Positions 24,601 to 37,239 of a stretch of DNA of 64,000 bases are shown piece after piece. Source of the DNA: Dermacentor variabilis (lineage: Eukaryota > Arthropoda > Arachnida > Ixodida > Ixodidae). The notes under the pieces were generated by a model. That model searched no databases and was not told the origin of the DNA. It saw nothing but the letters and a program-made list of their open reading frames with translations. Position 1 is the stretch's first letter; each line of letters starts with the position of its first letter. A program made the translations under genes and the position numbers. Where the stretch lies: contig NC_134577.1 in the NCBI RefSeq assembly GCF_050947875.1, positions 68,804,639 through 68,868,638 on the forward strand, given 5' to 3'.

Positions 24601-24646
24601 CGCGCGCGCGCAGCTGTTGCGAGCAAGCGAGCGAGCGAGCGAGCAG
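24601..24646 (+). repeat. CG run and GAGC tetranucleotide array
   Basis: A short CGCGCGCGCG tract is followed by GCGA/GAGC repeats (about 24621-24645). Confidence 0.85.
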
Positions 24647-24763
24647 GTGAGTTCCGGGAGAGGAGAAGCGAGAACGGAGGGAGTGACGTCACATCCACTC
24701 TGCTCGGCACTGGTCAATCTATGCCAGGCGACTGTTTTCCATTAGTTAGCAGGTTAGATATCA

Positions 24764-25125
24764 TGCCACCTTATTGTGTGACGTCATCAGTGACGTCATT
24801 ACATTGGCTTTCTACTTCCGGGTTTCCAGGAATTTCGCCAGGATCATGCGCACGTGGCGGGTCTCTAAAGCCTACGATATTGTGCTTTGGTGTGCGGTAA
24901 TCAGTGATTTCTAATTACTTCTAATTATTCCAGACATTTCAGTAACTCAACTTGTAACTAAACTTATGCTCTGATACATCTATAATGAAACCCATGAATA
25001 TTGCGCAGTACTATGTTTTTCTATTTTTTTCTGATTTATTTTGAATTTCGTCCCCGGCCGTGTCAGGAGGTCAGCTGGAAGGGCTGCGCAAGAAGCAGGA
25101 GTGTCACTCGATGCTCGTGCCACTA
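24764..25125 (+). repeat. Dispersed repeat family X, copy 2
   Basis: This copy is collinear with 324-800 over its length, at roughly 80-90% by eye in the best blocks. It lacks the internal duplication of copy 1. It begins ATGCCACCTTATTGTGTGACG and ends near GAGTGTCACTCGATGCTCGTG. The two copies lie 24 kb apart in the same orientation. No coding sequence or terminal repeats are visible. Confidence 0.75.
24779..24798 (+). promoter_or_regulatory. Paired perfect CRE octamers in repeat X copy 2
   Basis: TGACGTCA occurs at 24779-24786 and 24791-24798, again 12 bp apart. Here both octamers are perfect palindromes. Confidence 0.45.
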
Positions 25126-25887
25126 AAAGAGAGAGACATACTCAGAAGTCCCCCAGTCAATGACTGCGCTGAGCATCTGCACTGTAATGTGACCTTTCAC
25201 GAGACTTAGCAAGCACAGTCCTAAATCGCGTTAATGCACATATAAGGAATGCTCAAGACTGGACTTCACTTGAACGCGAATGCCCCCTGCACAGTAACAG
25301 TTTTCACTTCGTGCCCCTGCAAGCGGCGAAATTCATCTTACATAGGGCGGTTTGGTTGCTGCTATTATTATTCGAGTTATTGCAGAAGAATATTAGCAAA
25401 CTCCATGGCATCCTAGACAGTTCTCGCTGAATCATGTCTAAAGAAGGCGGCATGTCGCATAATGCAGAATTATGGCGTAGGGAATAAGCTATATCTGAAT
25501 GGGTCTCTCAGTCTATCAACCTACAAGGAGAGCAAAGCTTTAAGTACTGCGTGTTCTGCTCGTCAAGAAAACACCCAGTCTTGACGCAGTCATCGATTTC
25601 AACCGAAATCCAACACAGTGGCATGCAAACTGCACTCGTGCACGCACAATGTTTGCCCGGTGCTCTGCGTGGGACCCTCTTCTCCAATAAAATATAAAAT
25701 GAGTGTTACGTTCCTACTATTACGGTTCAGGTGTTTTAATGTGGACGACGCTCTACATGCTCTGCTTCTGACCCGACTGAAACTGAAGAACGTAAGCAAT
25801 ATTGCGAAACATTGCCTAGCAGGTCCTTTGTGATTGTCGATAAGCATGTTAGGAAATTATGCCTTGCGCTAATATGCTCGGAAAACG
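25126..25887. other. No recognised feature
   Basis: No convincing exon or repeat. Open frames around 25599-25847 on both strands look accidental. Confidence 0.5.
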
Positions 25888-25985
25888 CTCTCCTCCGCCC
25901 CCACTTCTCATTTATCCACGACCCCTTTCTCTTGTGCAGGGTATCCAACTAGTCATCCCTCTTAACTTTCTAAGCTGTGTCTCTC
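25888..25985 (+). repeat. LINE 3'-UTR motif copy (diverged)
   Basis: CTCCTCCGCCCCCACTTCTC, CCTTTCTCTTGTGCAG/GGTATCCAACTAG and CCTCTTAACTTTCTAAGC keep the order of the block at 12636, with substitutions in the core. Confidence 0.6.
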
Positions 25986-26320
25986 GATGCTGCATCTGTG
26001 CAGTGCGAGTTTTCAAAATGCATAAGAAGAAATTTTGGGCGTAAATATTTTACCTGGTGCTGTTCTGTTTGTCCGTAGGAGCGCTTAAAGCGAAGACATT
26101 AAGTTGTCCCTAAACACACACACTTAACGCCTCGTATTTCACCTGCTCAGCCTTCTCACTCCACTCCATTTAACAGATTGTAGCAAGAAGGATCAACAAT
26201 TAGGAGACGATCTATAACACATCTTGTAGCAGCGCAGCATTTATGCTCACCAGACATGTTACGAGATCAATTGTGTCCTCTGGACAAATTGCCCCTCTCT
26301 GTGGGATATATATTGGGGCC
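25986..26320. other. No recognised feature
   Basis: Unremarkable sequence up to the putative LTR. It ends in GGGCC, the candidate TSD. Confidence 0.45.
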
Positions 26321-26999
26321 TGTTACGATCGGCCAGCGGGTGTAGTGACCTTCTGGCCTCTCCGGCCCCCACTGCGACGAATCGCTTCGTGGAGCCAACA
26401 ATGCGCCCTCTTCGGGCAGCTCTGCAGCGCCAGTAAGGCTAGACACGTCTGGCGGACCGAGCATTGTTGGCTGCTTCACTGTCACCTTCACGGACCAATT
26501 GGACCAAGGAAACTCCTGGAATAGGTTGTTCTACGGCGTTCCCCCACGGACTTCGGTAATCGTCACGCAGTTCTGCGGACGCGGCGGCTAACTGCGGAGT
26601 CAGCTCAGGCACCATGACGGGTCAGCTTGAATCAAGCGTGGCAACCCCCTGTCTACAAAGCCCCCTACTTTCTGTGTGTTCAGTGAAACAAAGGTGCAGG
26701 AGTGAGTGTGTGAACCCTCGCCCTCAACGCAGGTACTTCGACGACTTTGGACGCTACGATGGGACGAAGGTTGGACGGAAGTTTCCCTGGCCTAGGGATC
26801 TAGGGAGGACAGAGGGGGTTTTAAGCAGCTGTTTTCGGTTTCTCAGTGTGCTTCGTTTCAGTCATGCTATACTGATGAAATGTAACGTTCTCTAACGTTC
26901 ACGTAGATATTGTAAATAAACCCGTCCCCCTCATACTCGATGAGAACAAGTTCCTCCCTTCAATAACGTCCTTAGCGTGGATGAGTCGGACGACGGCAT
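26321..26999 (+). repeat. Candidate solo LTR (Gypsy-type)
   Basis: The region starts TGTTACGATCGGCC, is GC-rich in its 5' half, and has a polyadenylation-like TGTAAATAAACCC near 26912 about 90 bp before the proposed end. GGGCC at 26316-26320 and again at 27000-27004 is a possible 5-bp TSD. The 3' end (GACGGCAT) does not finish in the canonical CA, so the boundary could be further right. No second LTR or internal region is present. Confidence 0.45.
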
Positions 27000-27004
27000 G
27001 GGCC

Positions 27005-30000
27005 AGCTACCCCTTTTTGCATGCCCGACCCCAACTCTTGTAGACCGTACTCAGCAGTTGAACTGCAAAAGCACGCAGTCAGCGCCTTAAGAGAATTTTG
27101 CGGGAAGCGATAAGAATTGTGGGTAATTGCTAGAGCGTTGCAACATGTTCCCCATGAATTATGTATCGCAGTTATGCGCCGCAGTTTACGAGGTATTCCT
27201 TGAACTTGATTTTACTACAACCGCTGGTGCAATTTTGTATTGTAAACTGTACTTACTTAATATGCAAGTGAATTACAAGTGAGCTTTATAATTTTTGAAA
27301 ACGAGTTTACTTGCTGTACGAATGTTTTGTGTTTTGACTTACAATGTGCTGATTTGAAATTTGTGTGCTCTGGACTACCGCTCTAGGAGATTTATTTACC
27401 TTTTATGTTGATACATTACTTCGTTCGTGTGCTTATTTTAGCCGGCGTATCTTTGTTTTCTACTGTCTCCATTTTCTTAATACTTTATTTTCTCAGGCCG
27501 GCTTCTTTTTGATATGTGATGTTTCCCTAAGAGAGAAGTAGTAGCTGCAAATCTGTCCTGCACACACGCACCCATTATTTAAAAGAAGAAAAATCAGCTT
27601 ATTTCAACGATTTCTGTGGAATCAAGAGTCATTCGCTGAGACAGGAGCAGGCTGTCGAAGCAGAGATCGTGTTGTTGCTAAGACCAACTGCTTCTTCGCA
27701 ATGCAAATAACGTCGTCCTCATTCATTTCAGTAATGCCTGTTGTGGCCTCCGAAACTCTTTCGCCGACGTCCCCGTTCTCGGGGTGTGTGTGAGGCATGA
27801 AATTACCCTCCCCCCCCCCCATTCACGCACCCACACAAATTACTGGATAACAAAGCTGCCCAATATCACAATGGATACCTTGTCCAGCCCCGACCGCGCA
27901 TTGTCGCATCCTGGAATCCCATACACGGTCCCTAGAAAAAGTGCAGGGGCCGTGTTCAGAAAACTTTTCTGTTTATAAATACTCTTTGCTGTCGGTTGGA
28001 TGCCTTCGCTAATAATATAGCCAGAATTACAGGATTGGCTAAAAACTGCTCTTACGAACTATTCCAGCAAAAAAGCGTTTTGTGAGAGCTACCAGTTTTT
28101 CTACTCACTGTGGTGAGAGCGAAGCTCCGGATGAGAAAGTATCCCGGCGAGACGACTCGATGATGATGTCGTCATCGGTGTACCGGAAACAAGGGACACA
28201 AGGACACATACGTTTCCTTTTATAAGTGCTGTCGCAGTAAAACACTCTCGTTGTTATCATGCTCCACCTTTCTGAAGAACACAGGAGGTTACTTCTATCG
28301 TGACCCTTGTACGAGTTTGCTGAAAAGCGTCCGACCAAGGAACACAACGTTCTCTCGGAAAACACGGTGGGGAGGGGGAGGGGGGGAGGCGATACGCGAC
28401 GCCTCCCGGGCGCAGCGCATTCTCGCCGACAAGAGACGAACACAACATTCCATCCAATCTCTTCTCCATTCTCGTGTGCGGACTCGCGATTGCTTCTTTG
28501 TCTTGTCACGGAAAAGGCCATTTCCCTGCAGCTCCGCCCTGCTCGACAGCGCCATCCATTTGCCAGATTCGACGGAACACTTCGCGTTGCGTTGCCTTTC
28601 CCCACGCACACCTTCTCATACGCTCACACTCATATAAAACCCAGACCGCGAGAAGGAGCCCAGACTCTGCTGCAGACGCCGATGTATAAAAAGGAAAGAA
28701 AGAAATAAAGGAAAGGAAGAAGGAAAGAAAGAAAGAACAGACGGAAATCAGCTCTTTCGGCTGCAGCAGCGCCACAAACGATACTTTCGTATCACACACA
28801 AAGTGTGTCCACCAACGCTTTGCTGCTGGCGGGAACGGAACAGAACGATTGTTCGCTTGGGTGACCGGCACGTTACATTGATGCACGATGTACGTTATAC
28901 GTTCATTTTTTTTTTCTCAGCGCCTTGGTATTTCTGTTCTTCTATCCTTCGCTGTGCAATCCGCACAGCGGCCTTTCCCAGATGCGGTTAACCCTCGTCT
29001 CGACGATGTCATGGGCTACTGGAGGAGGCACCGATGGTAGCACAGGAAGGCCGCTGTACTATTGCGCCATTGCGGTTGCTGCCACCGAACACCAATAAAT
29101 GTATCATGCAGGCGGCCGTACAGGTGTGCACCATGGTGACTGGCGCCGATGTTTGAGGAGGAGTGCGTTGTCGGAGCAGAGTGGCTGTAGGATGGTAAGG
29201 CACGGAATCCTTAGAAACCGAAAAAAAGAATGCAACAGAACACGCACACAACGGCGCTCGCACTCGTATCCCACCGCCCACACGCAGGAAACGATCACGA
29301 GGTCGCTGGCGGCCTTACCGCGCATGCGCGTGGAAGAAGATTTTCGATGCACAACATGCGAATCTCGCACTGTGTATACCGAACCCAGGCGCAAGAGGCA
29401 TGCGCTAAGCTCGACTGGAAGACGCATACCGGCCGGGGGGCGAGTCGAGCCCGCATCGAGCCAAGCCAAGAAAAAGCTGCCGGATCCCGGCCGGTACTAA
29501 GACAAAAGGCCCCTTCGTTTTACGACGCATGAAAGAGGAGCACGAAGGTATTCCGTTTATAGATCTGGTCTCTTTTATGTCTTGTACGGGAACATCTCCT
29601 ACAGCGTCTTCTTTGCTTTTTTGTTTTTTCTTTTGATCACGAGGCAGGCGAACGCGCAGGGAGGAGGAACGGCGAAGTGTGATCGCATCGCTTGTACGAC
29701 CCGTCCGTCTCCTGTGTACTCTTTCCACTTTTACGTTCGAGAACTCGATCCTCCCAGCGCTGTGATGCTACCGACACATTTCCTTGCCCTCCATGACTTA
29801 CGACTCACCGTGCAACGAGGTGTATAGAACGACCTCAGGGACGGCGGCATCCACTTTCAGATATCGATATTGAAGGCTTCTCGAAGAAAGAAAAAAAGAA
29901 AGAAAGAAAAAGACGAAAGCATAGGCAGGGATTGGCGTTCACCGATACCTCTCCTGTCCTGCAGCTTTTTGTGTGTCATTCTTCAATCTGCTTTTGCTCC

Positions 30001-30285
30001 TCGCCTCACTGATATCGAACATATTTCAGGGCCCGCGCATCTCTCCTCTCGACGCAGACGGCCTCCTTTAAATTAGGGCGCCTTCTGCCATCCAGCTTCC
30101 TTATGAGCTCTAAATGGCCTTCTAAAACCCTCGCAGCGCTGTCACTTCCGGTAGTTGAAGCCTCTGACTCCGCGCGTGACTTACGGCTGCGGCAAAACGA
30201 GCCGGCGTAACGGCCGCTGCTTGCCGCGACGAGCGGGACTCGTAGTATGCCGGGAAGTGCGCTGCTGGCGCTGAATGTAAGCGCA
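27005..30285. other. 3.3 kb with no recognised feature
   Basis: Contents include a C run near 27812, GAAA/GGAA-rich tracts at about 28690-28736 and 29883-29910, and a GC-rich part (28100-29500). Opposed open frames of 120-168 codons in that part (for example 28105-28611 minus) are Arg/Pro-rich and carry no family motif. No gene is supported. Confidence 0.45.
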
Positions 30286-30289
30286 GTTT

Positions 30290-30293
30290 GTGT

Positions 30294-30352
<59 letters not shown>

Positions 30353-30354
30353 TA
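30290..30354 (-). repeat. TTTA microsatellite (LINE tail)
   Basis: About 16 TTTA units. On the minus strand this is an AAAT tail directly after a LINE 3' end. Confidence 0.9.
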
Positions 30355-30760
30355 GATACTGTTAACCCTCTCTTGAGGGTCGTTACAGGGAGTCAGAACA
30401 TTCTGCATACAGAGCTTTACACATACGCACACACTTATATACATATACGTATAAGTAAGTAATACAACCAAACAACGAGACCACAGCTGAAGACTATAGC
30501 TTAAACTAATCGTCAGAATTAATGACATAAATTCATGTAGAATAAACGCATGAATTCAGAAACATCATTTGTATTCACCACATCTTTCAGAAGGCTGTTC
30601 CATGCCTCAAATGTATCAGAAAAAAAGAATAGCTAAACACATTCGTTCGAGCGAAATAAGGCTGAAGCACTCGCGCATGATTGGCCCTCTCACTTCGTTT
30701 CCCAGGGAATAGTAAGCAGTTGTTTTTTGTTAATGCTAAAATCACCTTTCATCAATTGAA
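30355..30760 (-). pseudogene. LINE 3'-terminal fragment with hairpin and AAAT tail
   Basis: Read on the minus strand, a broken frame gives SDTFEAWNSLLKDVVNTNDV, then SEFMRLFYMNLCH. This resembles the C-terminal FFxRTxxxWNxLPxxVV..F region of CR1/Jockey-type ORF2 proteins. It is followed by a 3' UTR with a small hairpin (ACCCTC/GAGGGT, about 30364-30381) and then the AAAT tail. The 5' part of the element is missing, as expected for incomplete target-primed reverse transcription. Confidence 0.5.
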
Positions 30761-31544
30761 AAAGAAAATCCTACTTTTGAGCCAGAAGGACGCGTGTTGG
30801 TCGCATTAAAAAAAATTGTGTTGTTTATCTTTGGTCAAGGGGTTGTCGGCCCTTGTAGACGGAGCCTACTACCACTCCTAAACGGTAGTTGTACCTGAAA
30901 CTGAAACTGTTGCACATGAAACTGTTGCAAACTATGCAACAGTTCCATGCAAATAACAAATAGAGCAATATAGTGACAACGGTTCCAAAGTTGGTAGTAG
31001 TAGCATTTGGTGACTCGTTTTTTGTCGTTACGCCGACGGCGGTAAGGATCTTAGAAAGCGATAACTCCAGATGCAGCAAAAAAAAAAAAAAAAAGAAGAA
31101 ACTGTGCGATGAGACCTGGGTGAGTTCATTTAAGGAAAGACAAAGAGGGGTCTCGGCTATTATTTAGCTTTCAGCGAAATTTTCATATGAGGTATGAAGA
31201 TGTATCGTTAGAAAGGAATCAACCTTCGGCTTGCGATAATTAGCACCGATTTTTCGAAAAAGATTGTTGTTTCATTAAACGTGGAAAAGAGCGTTTCAAC
31301 GACTTGCAGATCTTACAAATTCGAAGGCCTATCACACTAAAATTAACGCATTGTACCCTAAAAAAAGTTCGAAAGAATACTTACACGGCTAGTACTATTC
31401 AACAAAAATTTAACACAAGCATAAATGTGCAGTCTCTTAAAGCGAAGCGTACCTGCTCTTGCGAATGCGTTGGCCATACGAAAAGTAATCCCGTCATCAC
31501 GCCGTCATCTTCGTGTCATTATTGTGTCTACTGGCTGCAATTGG
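30761..31544. other. No recognised feature
   Basis: A-rich sequence including an A run at about 31078-31095. No gene seen. Confidence 0.5.
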
Positions 31545-31845
31545 TCGGTACCGAGCAAAGTGGAAAAGAAAACACCAAACATATTGCGAATTAAGGCGGT
31601 CCAAGGTACCGGACGTAGTGCAAACAAACACCAGATATAGCGTGAGTGAATCAACGCGGCTCAAACGGCCGCGGTACCGGAACCAATGCGAACGAACCCT
31701 GAAAATAGTGTGAACGAGGGCGACCATACGTGCCGGTTCCGGACATATTGCATGCGAACACCGAGTACAGTGTGAATTAAACCGGTCACGGTAGCGGACA
31801 TAGTGTACCGGATGTCGCATGAATTTAGGCGGCCCGCGATGGCAA
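31545..31845 (+). repeat. ~60-bp minisatellite, about five diverged units
   Basis: Successive units share the core GGTACCGGACGTAGTGCAAA-like start, a middle AACACC, AATATTGTGTGAAT-like phrase and a GCGGCCxxxG end. Unit starts fall near 31545, 31604, 31671, 31732 and 31790. Identity between units is only moderate, so the array is old. No protein repeat is implied. Confidence 0.7.
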
Positions 31846-31879
31846 GCGACGCACGTGTGGATGGGCGTGAGGTCCAACA

Positions 31880-32790
31880 CCAACACGCCGTCGTCGTAGG
31901 CCGTCGTTGTCATTTCATCGCTCTATAATTTCTTCATTGTCATGTCATCCTCATCTTCCCGCAGTTTTCACTCTGTGACTGTCTCTGCATTGCCGCGTCG
32001 TTGTCATCACGCAACAATTGTCGAGCCATCGTCACCGTACAATCGTCATCATTCCATAGTCACGTCATTGCCGTCATCACTTCGTCATCATATTGTCGCC
32101 GGCACGCAGTCGTGGCCATTCCGTCATCGTCATTTTGTCGTAGTGGTTACGCTCTCGTCATTGCACTGTCGTCGTGCTTGTGTAGTGGCGCCGTCGTGGT
32201 CATGCAGTCATTTTCATACCACTGCCGTCTTGCCGTCGTCGTATCATTGTAATCACTTTAGCATCGTAATCGCACTGTCATCGTGCCATCATCGTCATTC
32301 CAGCTCCGTCATTCTCTTCACCAAATCATCGTCGTCATGCCTTCGTCGTCCATTATCGGCATCAATCCAGCACCAACACCAGGTTGTGTCACGCTGTTGT
32401 CATCGTCATGCCGCCGCTGTCACACCATCGCCGCCACACCATCGTCGTTATCCCGTGGTCAGTGCGCCGTCGACCGTCAAACCATCGTCGTCATATCATC
32501 GTCGTAACTCCATCGTCGCCACTGCAGCGTCGTCATCCCGTAATCGTCAGGCCGTCGTACTATGGTCGTCACTCCTGCGTCACAATACAACGTTCTTCAC
32601 GTAGTCGTCATCGTGTCGTTGGGGTCGTTCCATCACGGTCATTTCGTCGTAGAGATTTTAATGTCGTCGTGCCAGTATCGTCATGCCCTCCTCGTCTCCG
32701 TTTCGTCGTCGTCGTCGTTGAGTAGCCATCATAGGTCATTTTCATGTCATCGTGGTCGTTCCATCGTCTTCATTCATTTGTCTCCATGCG
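31880..32790 (+). repeat. Degenerate GTC/CAT minisatellite, ~0.9 kb
   Basis: CCGTCGTCATGC, CCATCGTCGTCATTCC and GTCATCGTCATT-like phrases recur over 900 bp at a loose period of about 17-20 bp. Low stop content leaves Ser/His/Arg-rich frames of up to 220 codons (31942-32604). These are repeat translations, not genes. It is the same family as 19210-19500. Confidence 0.75.
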
Positions 32791-35700
32791 GATGATGTGC
32801 CTGATCGAGCGCGACAAGTTCACGTTGAGCGACGCGGTTTCCAGTGTTAATGTCCATCTGGGTCGTGTGGTCTCCACTTGCAAGTGGTCGCTCAGCAGCA
32901 AAATCGTTCTTGACGAACACAAATGAAAGCTTCACTTGAAACGATTCCCGTAGCGCGTGGGATCTGCACGTGTCTTTATAAATTACAGTTTCGCCCGAGG
33001 GGCGGAGCAATGGCGGCGATAGCAAGCACGCCAGCGCTGTGCTGTTGCTCCGCTTAAACAGCACCTCGGAGGCTGTCAGGCACCTTAGCGTATAATCAAC
33101 GCGACGGTGACTGCGTATCTGGCAAAGGAGTGTTGTTAGAGCTCCAGCGACATCGCGTACTCGCGCCAATACACGTGTTCAAAGGTGGGCAGACACGCGA
33201 ATACGGCGAGAGCCACCTCGGCGCCACCTAGCCATGACGGCTGTTGGCGGCCACCTTCGAAAAAAAGGAAAGAACGCGTCAGGAACGCCGTCGCCCGCAA
33301 ACGCTGGCACTCGTTGGCCCTCGTTAGTAAGGCACTCGTTGTGAAAAGAATCGACTGCTCTAAAAATGTGGTGTCAATAGATCTTTCTTTACTCGAAGGT
33401 AGGCAATGATACTGGACAACGCTTTAAATTGTTACACAGCGAAATATAAATAACAAAGACGTCTATAATACACTCGGACACGAGATAACTGAAATTCGGC
33501 CGATATTCGAGCGCGATGAGCAAAAAACAAAATATCTACAGGCCATGGACTCCGCCCATTCTGAACGCATATACTGCTACAGCTCAGCAGGCTCTCGTGG
33601 AGAACGCTATTCTCAAGAACATCGCCATTGCGATGCACATAGCGTGGTCATCGTCCACTACAGTATTGCTTCTTGTAATCTCCCAAATATGGGCGCAGAC
33701 GACGCCATCGTCAAAGTCTGTACCATGCATAACACCGCGGATATTGGCAAGTACCCAGGCTGCTGGAAAGCGCAGTGCCTGGAATGTCGGGCTCCCAAGT
33801 GGCTACTTCTGCTAGGCCATCTGCGTGAATCACAACGGTGGCGGCAGCCATAATTTTGTCTACACCCTGTGGCGAGCGTCTGTGGCCTGACGACGAGGCT
33901 TTACAACGACGACGGTCGTCGGCGTAAAGAAAAGGATGCGTGCAGTTAAGTAGCTTCGAGCTTTTAATAGATGTCTCAGCAAAAAAATAACAACAATAAT
34001 AATAAGCCTGTTTCTGAGTAGGGAATAGCCTCGTAGCGAATTTTTGTTCACGCGAGATGACACCCGGAAGCAATTACATTCACTGTGACAGACTGTCATG
34101 TATTTACTGAAAAAAAGGACAGTGGTTGAACGTTTCTATAAAATCACTGCTCTCACAACTTCAATACCAAAATTACCACTATGTAAAAAGAAATGGACAT
34201 TGCATGTATATAATGTATAACGTTGCATGAAACAGCACGACAGAGAAAAAGAAAATTAACGAAGTACTGATAGCATCTTTCTCTTCTCTGGCGTCATGTC
34301 CCATACGTTGTTACTCTAGCGTCAACATGCACCAACCGGCTCAAGTCAGCACTCTTTGATTAAGATAAATGCATGTAATAATTTTTAACTACCTAAATTT
34401 CAAACCGTTTTTACATCGTGAATACAGTCTCACAAATGCTAACTCTTCAGAGTCGGAAGAACCGAAGAACGCAGTTATTCCTGTTAAATCGCAATGCATT
34501 CGACTATCGAGACTCATTATCCATGATTGCCCTTCGGAGCGTCAGATGAGATACGTGCGTTTACTTGTACTTATTACTTGCCCCCATAAGTAGGTCGTTG
34601 CTGATACTTCCCTTCCCAATGTCGACACACAAGATCAATGCCACCGAGACGCACACAAGAGCCTAATCACGGCTAATCACGTCACGCCTAATCACGTCTA
34701 ACGAAAATAAAGAACCACAATCTTGGAACGCGAAGCCGATTATATGAACTCACGTCCCGTTTTCCACTTTCGAATATTCAACGCACGAGTATTCAACGAG
34801 TATTCAACGAATATTCAACGCAATAACTCTATCCGAGGGCACCCAATTTTGTTATTTAATTCAACGTCGACAAGCACTTCCGTACAGGAACAACTAGCAG
34901 CATCAGCGTGTTGGAATTATGTACCCGGAAGTCTAACTTCGCTCTTGTTAATACGAGCTTCACTGTTTTACCGCACCAAGGAAACATGGATAGAGAGAGA
35001 AGTTCAGGAGGAGTGAGTAGCAATAGACTTTGTACTTAAAGCTGCTTGCGCTAAGTGAAATGGAGTGCGAAACGGACTCTTCTGGCACCTTAACTAAATC
35101 TTGACTAAAGTTTCGCGTCAGAGTTACTCTTAATTTTCTTCGCTCCCTTACCCGTGGGATAGCCGACTCTGTTCCGTTTCCACCTAACTACTGCAAGTTG
35201 TGTTGTTCACAAGGTGGCGCAATAATCTGCATTTGCAGTCGGTGTGCTTGCGTCATCTTTATCTCGAGAAAAGCGCGCGCTAAATATACGCCAGCACACC
35301 GGCGGGGCTTCTTTAATTTAGAGCGAAGCCCGGCAGCTGCTCGGTCGAGCCGCGCGTAACTGTAGAACCGGCAGCGACCCACCCGGCGCTCGCCCGCTAC
35401 AGCGGGCTTCTCCTGCACAAAGACCTGCCTTGCGTGAAGCACGCTTTACAGTTGCGAAACGCGGTAAGGAGGAGGAGGTAATAGTGGTGGTTGGTGGATT
35501 ACGAGGCAGAGGTAAGAATGCAGAATTGTTTGTGGAGAAAGAACAAAGAGCGCTCTTTAGAAAGTGAATTTGTTTAGAGAAAAGAAACGATGAGAGCGGG
35601 AATGTTTAGAGAGAGAAGCGTACGCGCAGCGTGTCGGGTATAGCGAGAATTTCGCGCTCGACGCAAACATCATTAGCGAAGAAAATGACTCTGGAATTGC

Positions 35701-37239
35701 TAGGTTGAAACCGGTTCTGGGCATAATAATATGGAACGCAGGCTTCGTGCACTTGAAAGGACGAGGGAGGGAGTTTCGATGACAGTACGTATATTGCTTT
35801 CTCAGGGGAGATTAGGGGAAACTAATAGAGAGCTTGAGTTGTGCTTGCTTTCATGCCAGGGCGTTTCCTTTGAGTTTATGCAAATGTATAAGGATTTCTT
35901 CCCGGATTGTTGAAAGAGCACCAACGTGCTGGAAGTGCTACGTGTTCTGCGTTCTGTGAGTTCGGCGTAAGCGGTGGGTGAACAGCAGGGTACCTACAGA
36001 GACGCGTGGATGCATTAATTAGCTTGGAAGCACTTGGTCGAAATGATATTCAGTTGCGTTGGGGCTTGTTCATTACGAAAATAAAACTGGACGAGATCAG
36101 CAAGGACGATGAAAATGGGAACAAGGACGACTGATGTAAACGCTTCAACTAACAACTGATTGGTAAGTTGGCACTTTGCATACGCTATTTACATATACTT
36201 TCGTGCTAAGACGTGCGTGAACAGTCATAAACACCAGAAAGCAAGACAATCGAAAACAAAAAGGAAAGCTTATAGTCCATCCGTTCAAGAGTGTTATCTC
36301 ACGTCCATGCAATTAAAGGAAATCATGGCTAAATAATTATTTCTATATGCCAGAGAGGATGCGTCTAATCTTGTTCATTAAGCCGTCGGTTTTGATGCAG
36401 CCCTTGTCACTCCTGTATTTACCGCCGTCCTTATTGTACAGCGCGCTGTTTTAAAAACGAATACATTAAGGGAACAGTGACAACGTCCCTAGAGGGGCCC
36501 TGATGTACCATGTGGTTAAATAAGCTCAAACTCAATGGAGAGCTAGGGTCACTTTAGTAGCATCATTAAATATAGCCATGCTGTATAATCAACCTCTCAC
36601 ACCGTTGAAAAGGACTAGGGCTCGCCTTTATAGATGATTCATCACCGACTGCTTTGGAGCTCCGAGGCAGCCTGCGTTGCTGGACCACGCCGTCAGCTTG
36701 CAACGCCCCAACCATACTAACTCGCAGCTGACCTTCAACGTATTGCCGATAAAACGCAACCCGAGAAACAAGAACAACAACAACACTGCGGCAGAAGCAT
36801 TCTCTATATTGAAGACCAACATCTTATTGTTTCTTTTTGCTTTTATTGGTTGCATGCTTCATCCTCAAGTAATTGCGTCTTTCCATTACGGGAACTGTCA
36901 TTACGGGATTGTAAGAGAACCCAGAGGTTATATATGGAGGTTTGCTAAGAAGAAGGCTGCGGCATTATAGAACAGATACGTTATATATTTAAAGAATATA
37001 TATTTATTATAGCGTTTACAAGCTAATTATATTTGCGCATTAGTACTGAAATAATGCTGTGGATTAGATAAGTTGCGATTACTTCTTCTTTGTAACGTAA
37101 TTAACGTCCTTTCTGTCTGGGATAGCAACGAATGCTGGGGAATTTGAACTCTCAGACTCCCCCTCTCTAGATACGCTATATTTATTTAGTTAAAGTGAAC
37201 AGCCTTTTAAAACCTTTCACTGATTGAATGCCAAACGCA
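32791..37239. other. 4.4 kb with no recognised feature
   Basis: Mixed composition. The longest open frames (about 131 codons at 32774-33169 minus, about 100 codons at 33516-33853 plus) show no domain. The GC-rich patch at 35250-35450 is also unremarkable. No SINE or LINE boundary is visible. Confidence 0.45.

Noticed and set aside
28105..28708. Overlapping 100-168-codon frames on both strands
   Set aside because: GC-rich, Arg/Pro-rich, several frames open at once, and no domain or splice-like boundary that I could defend.
31942..32604. 220-codon Ser/His/Arg-rich frame
   Set aside because: Translation of a degenerate GTC/CAT minisatellite; other frames are open as well and the residue pattern follows the DNA period.
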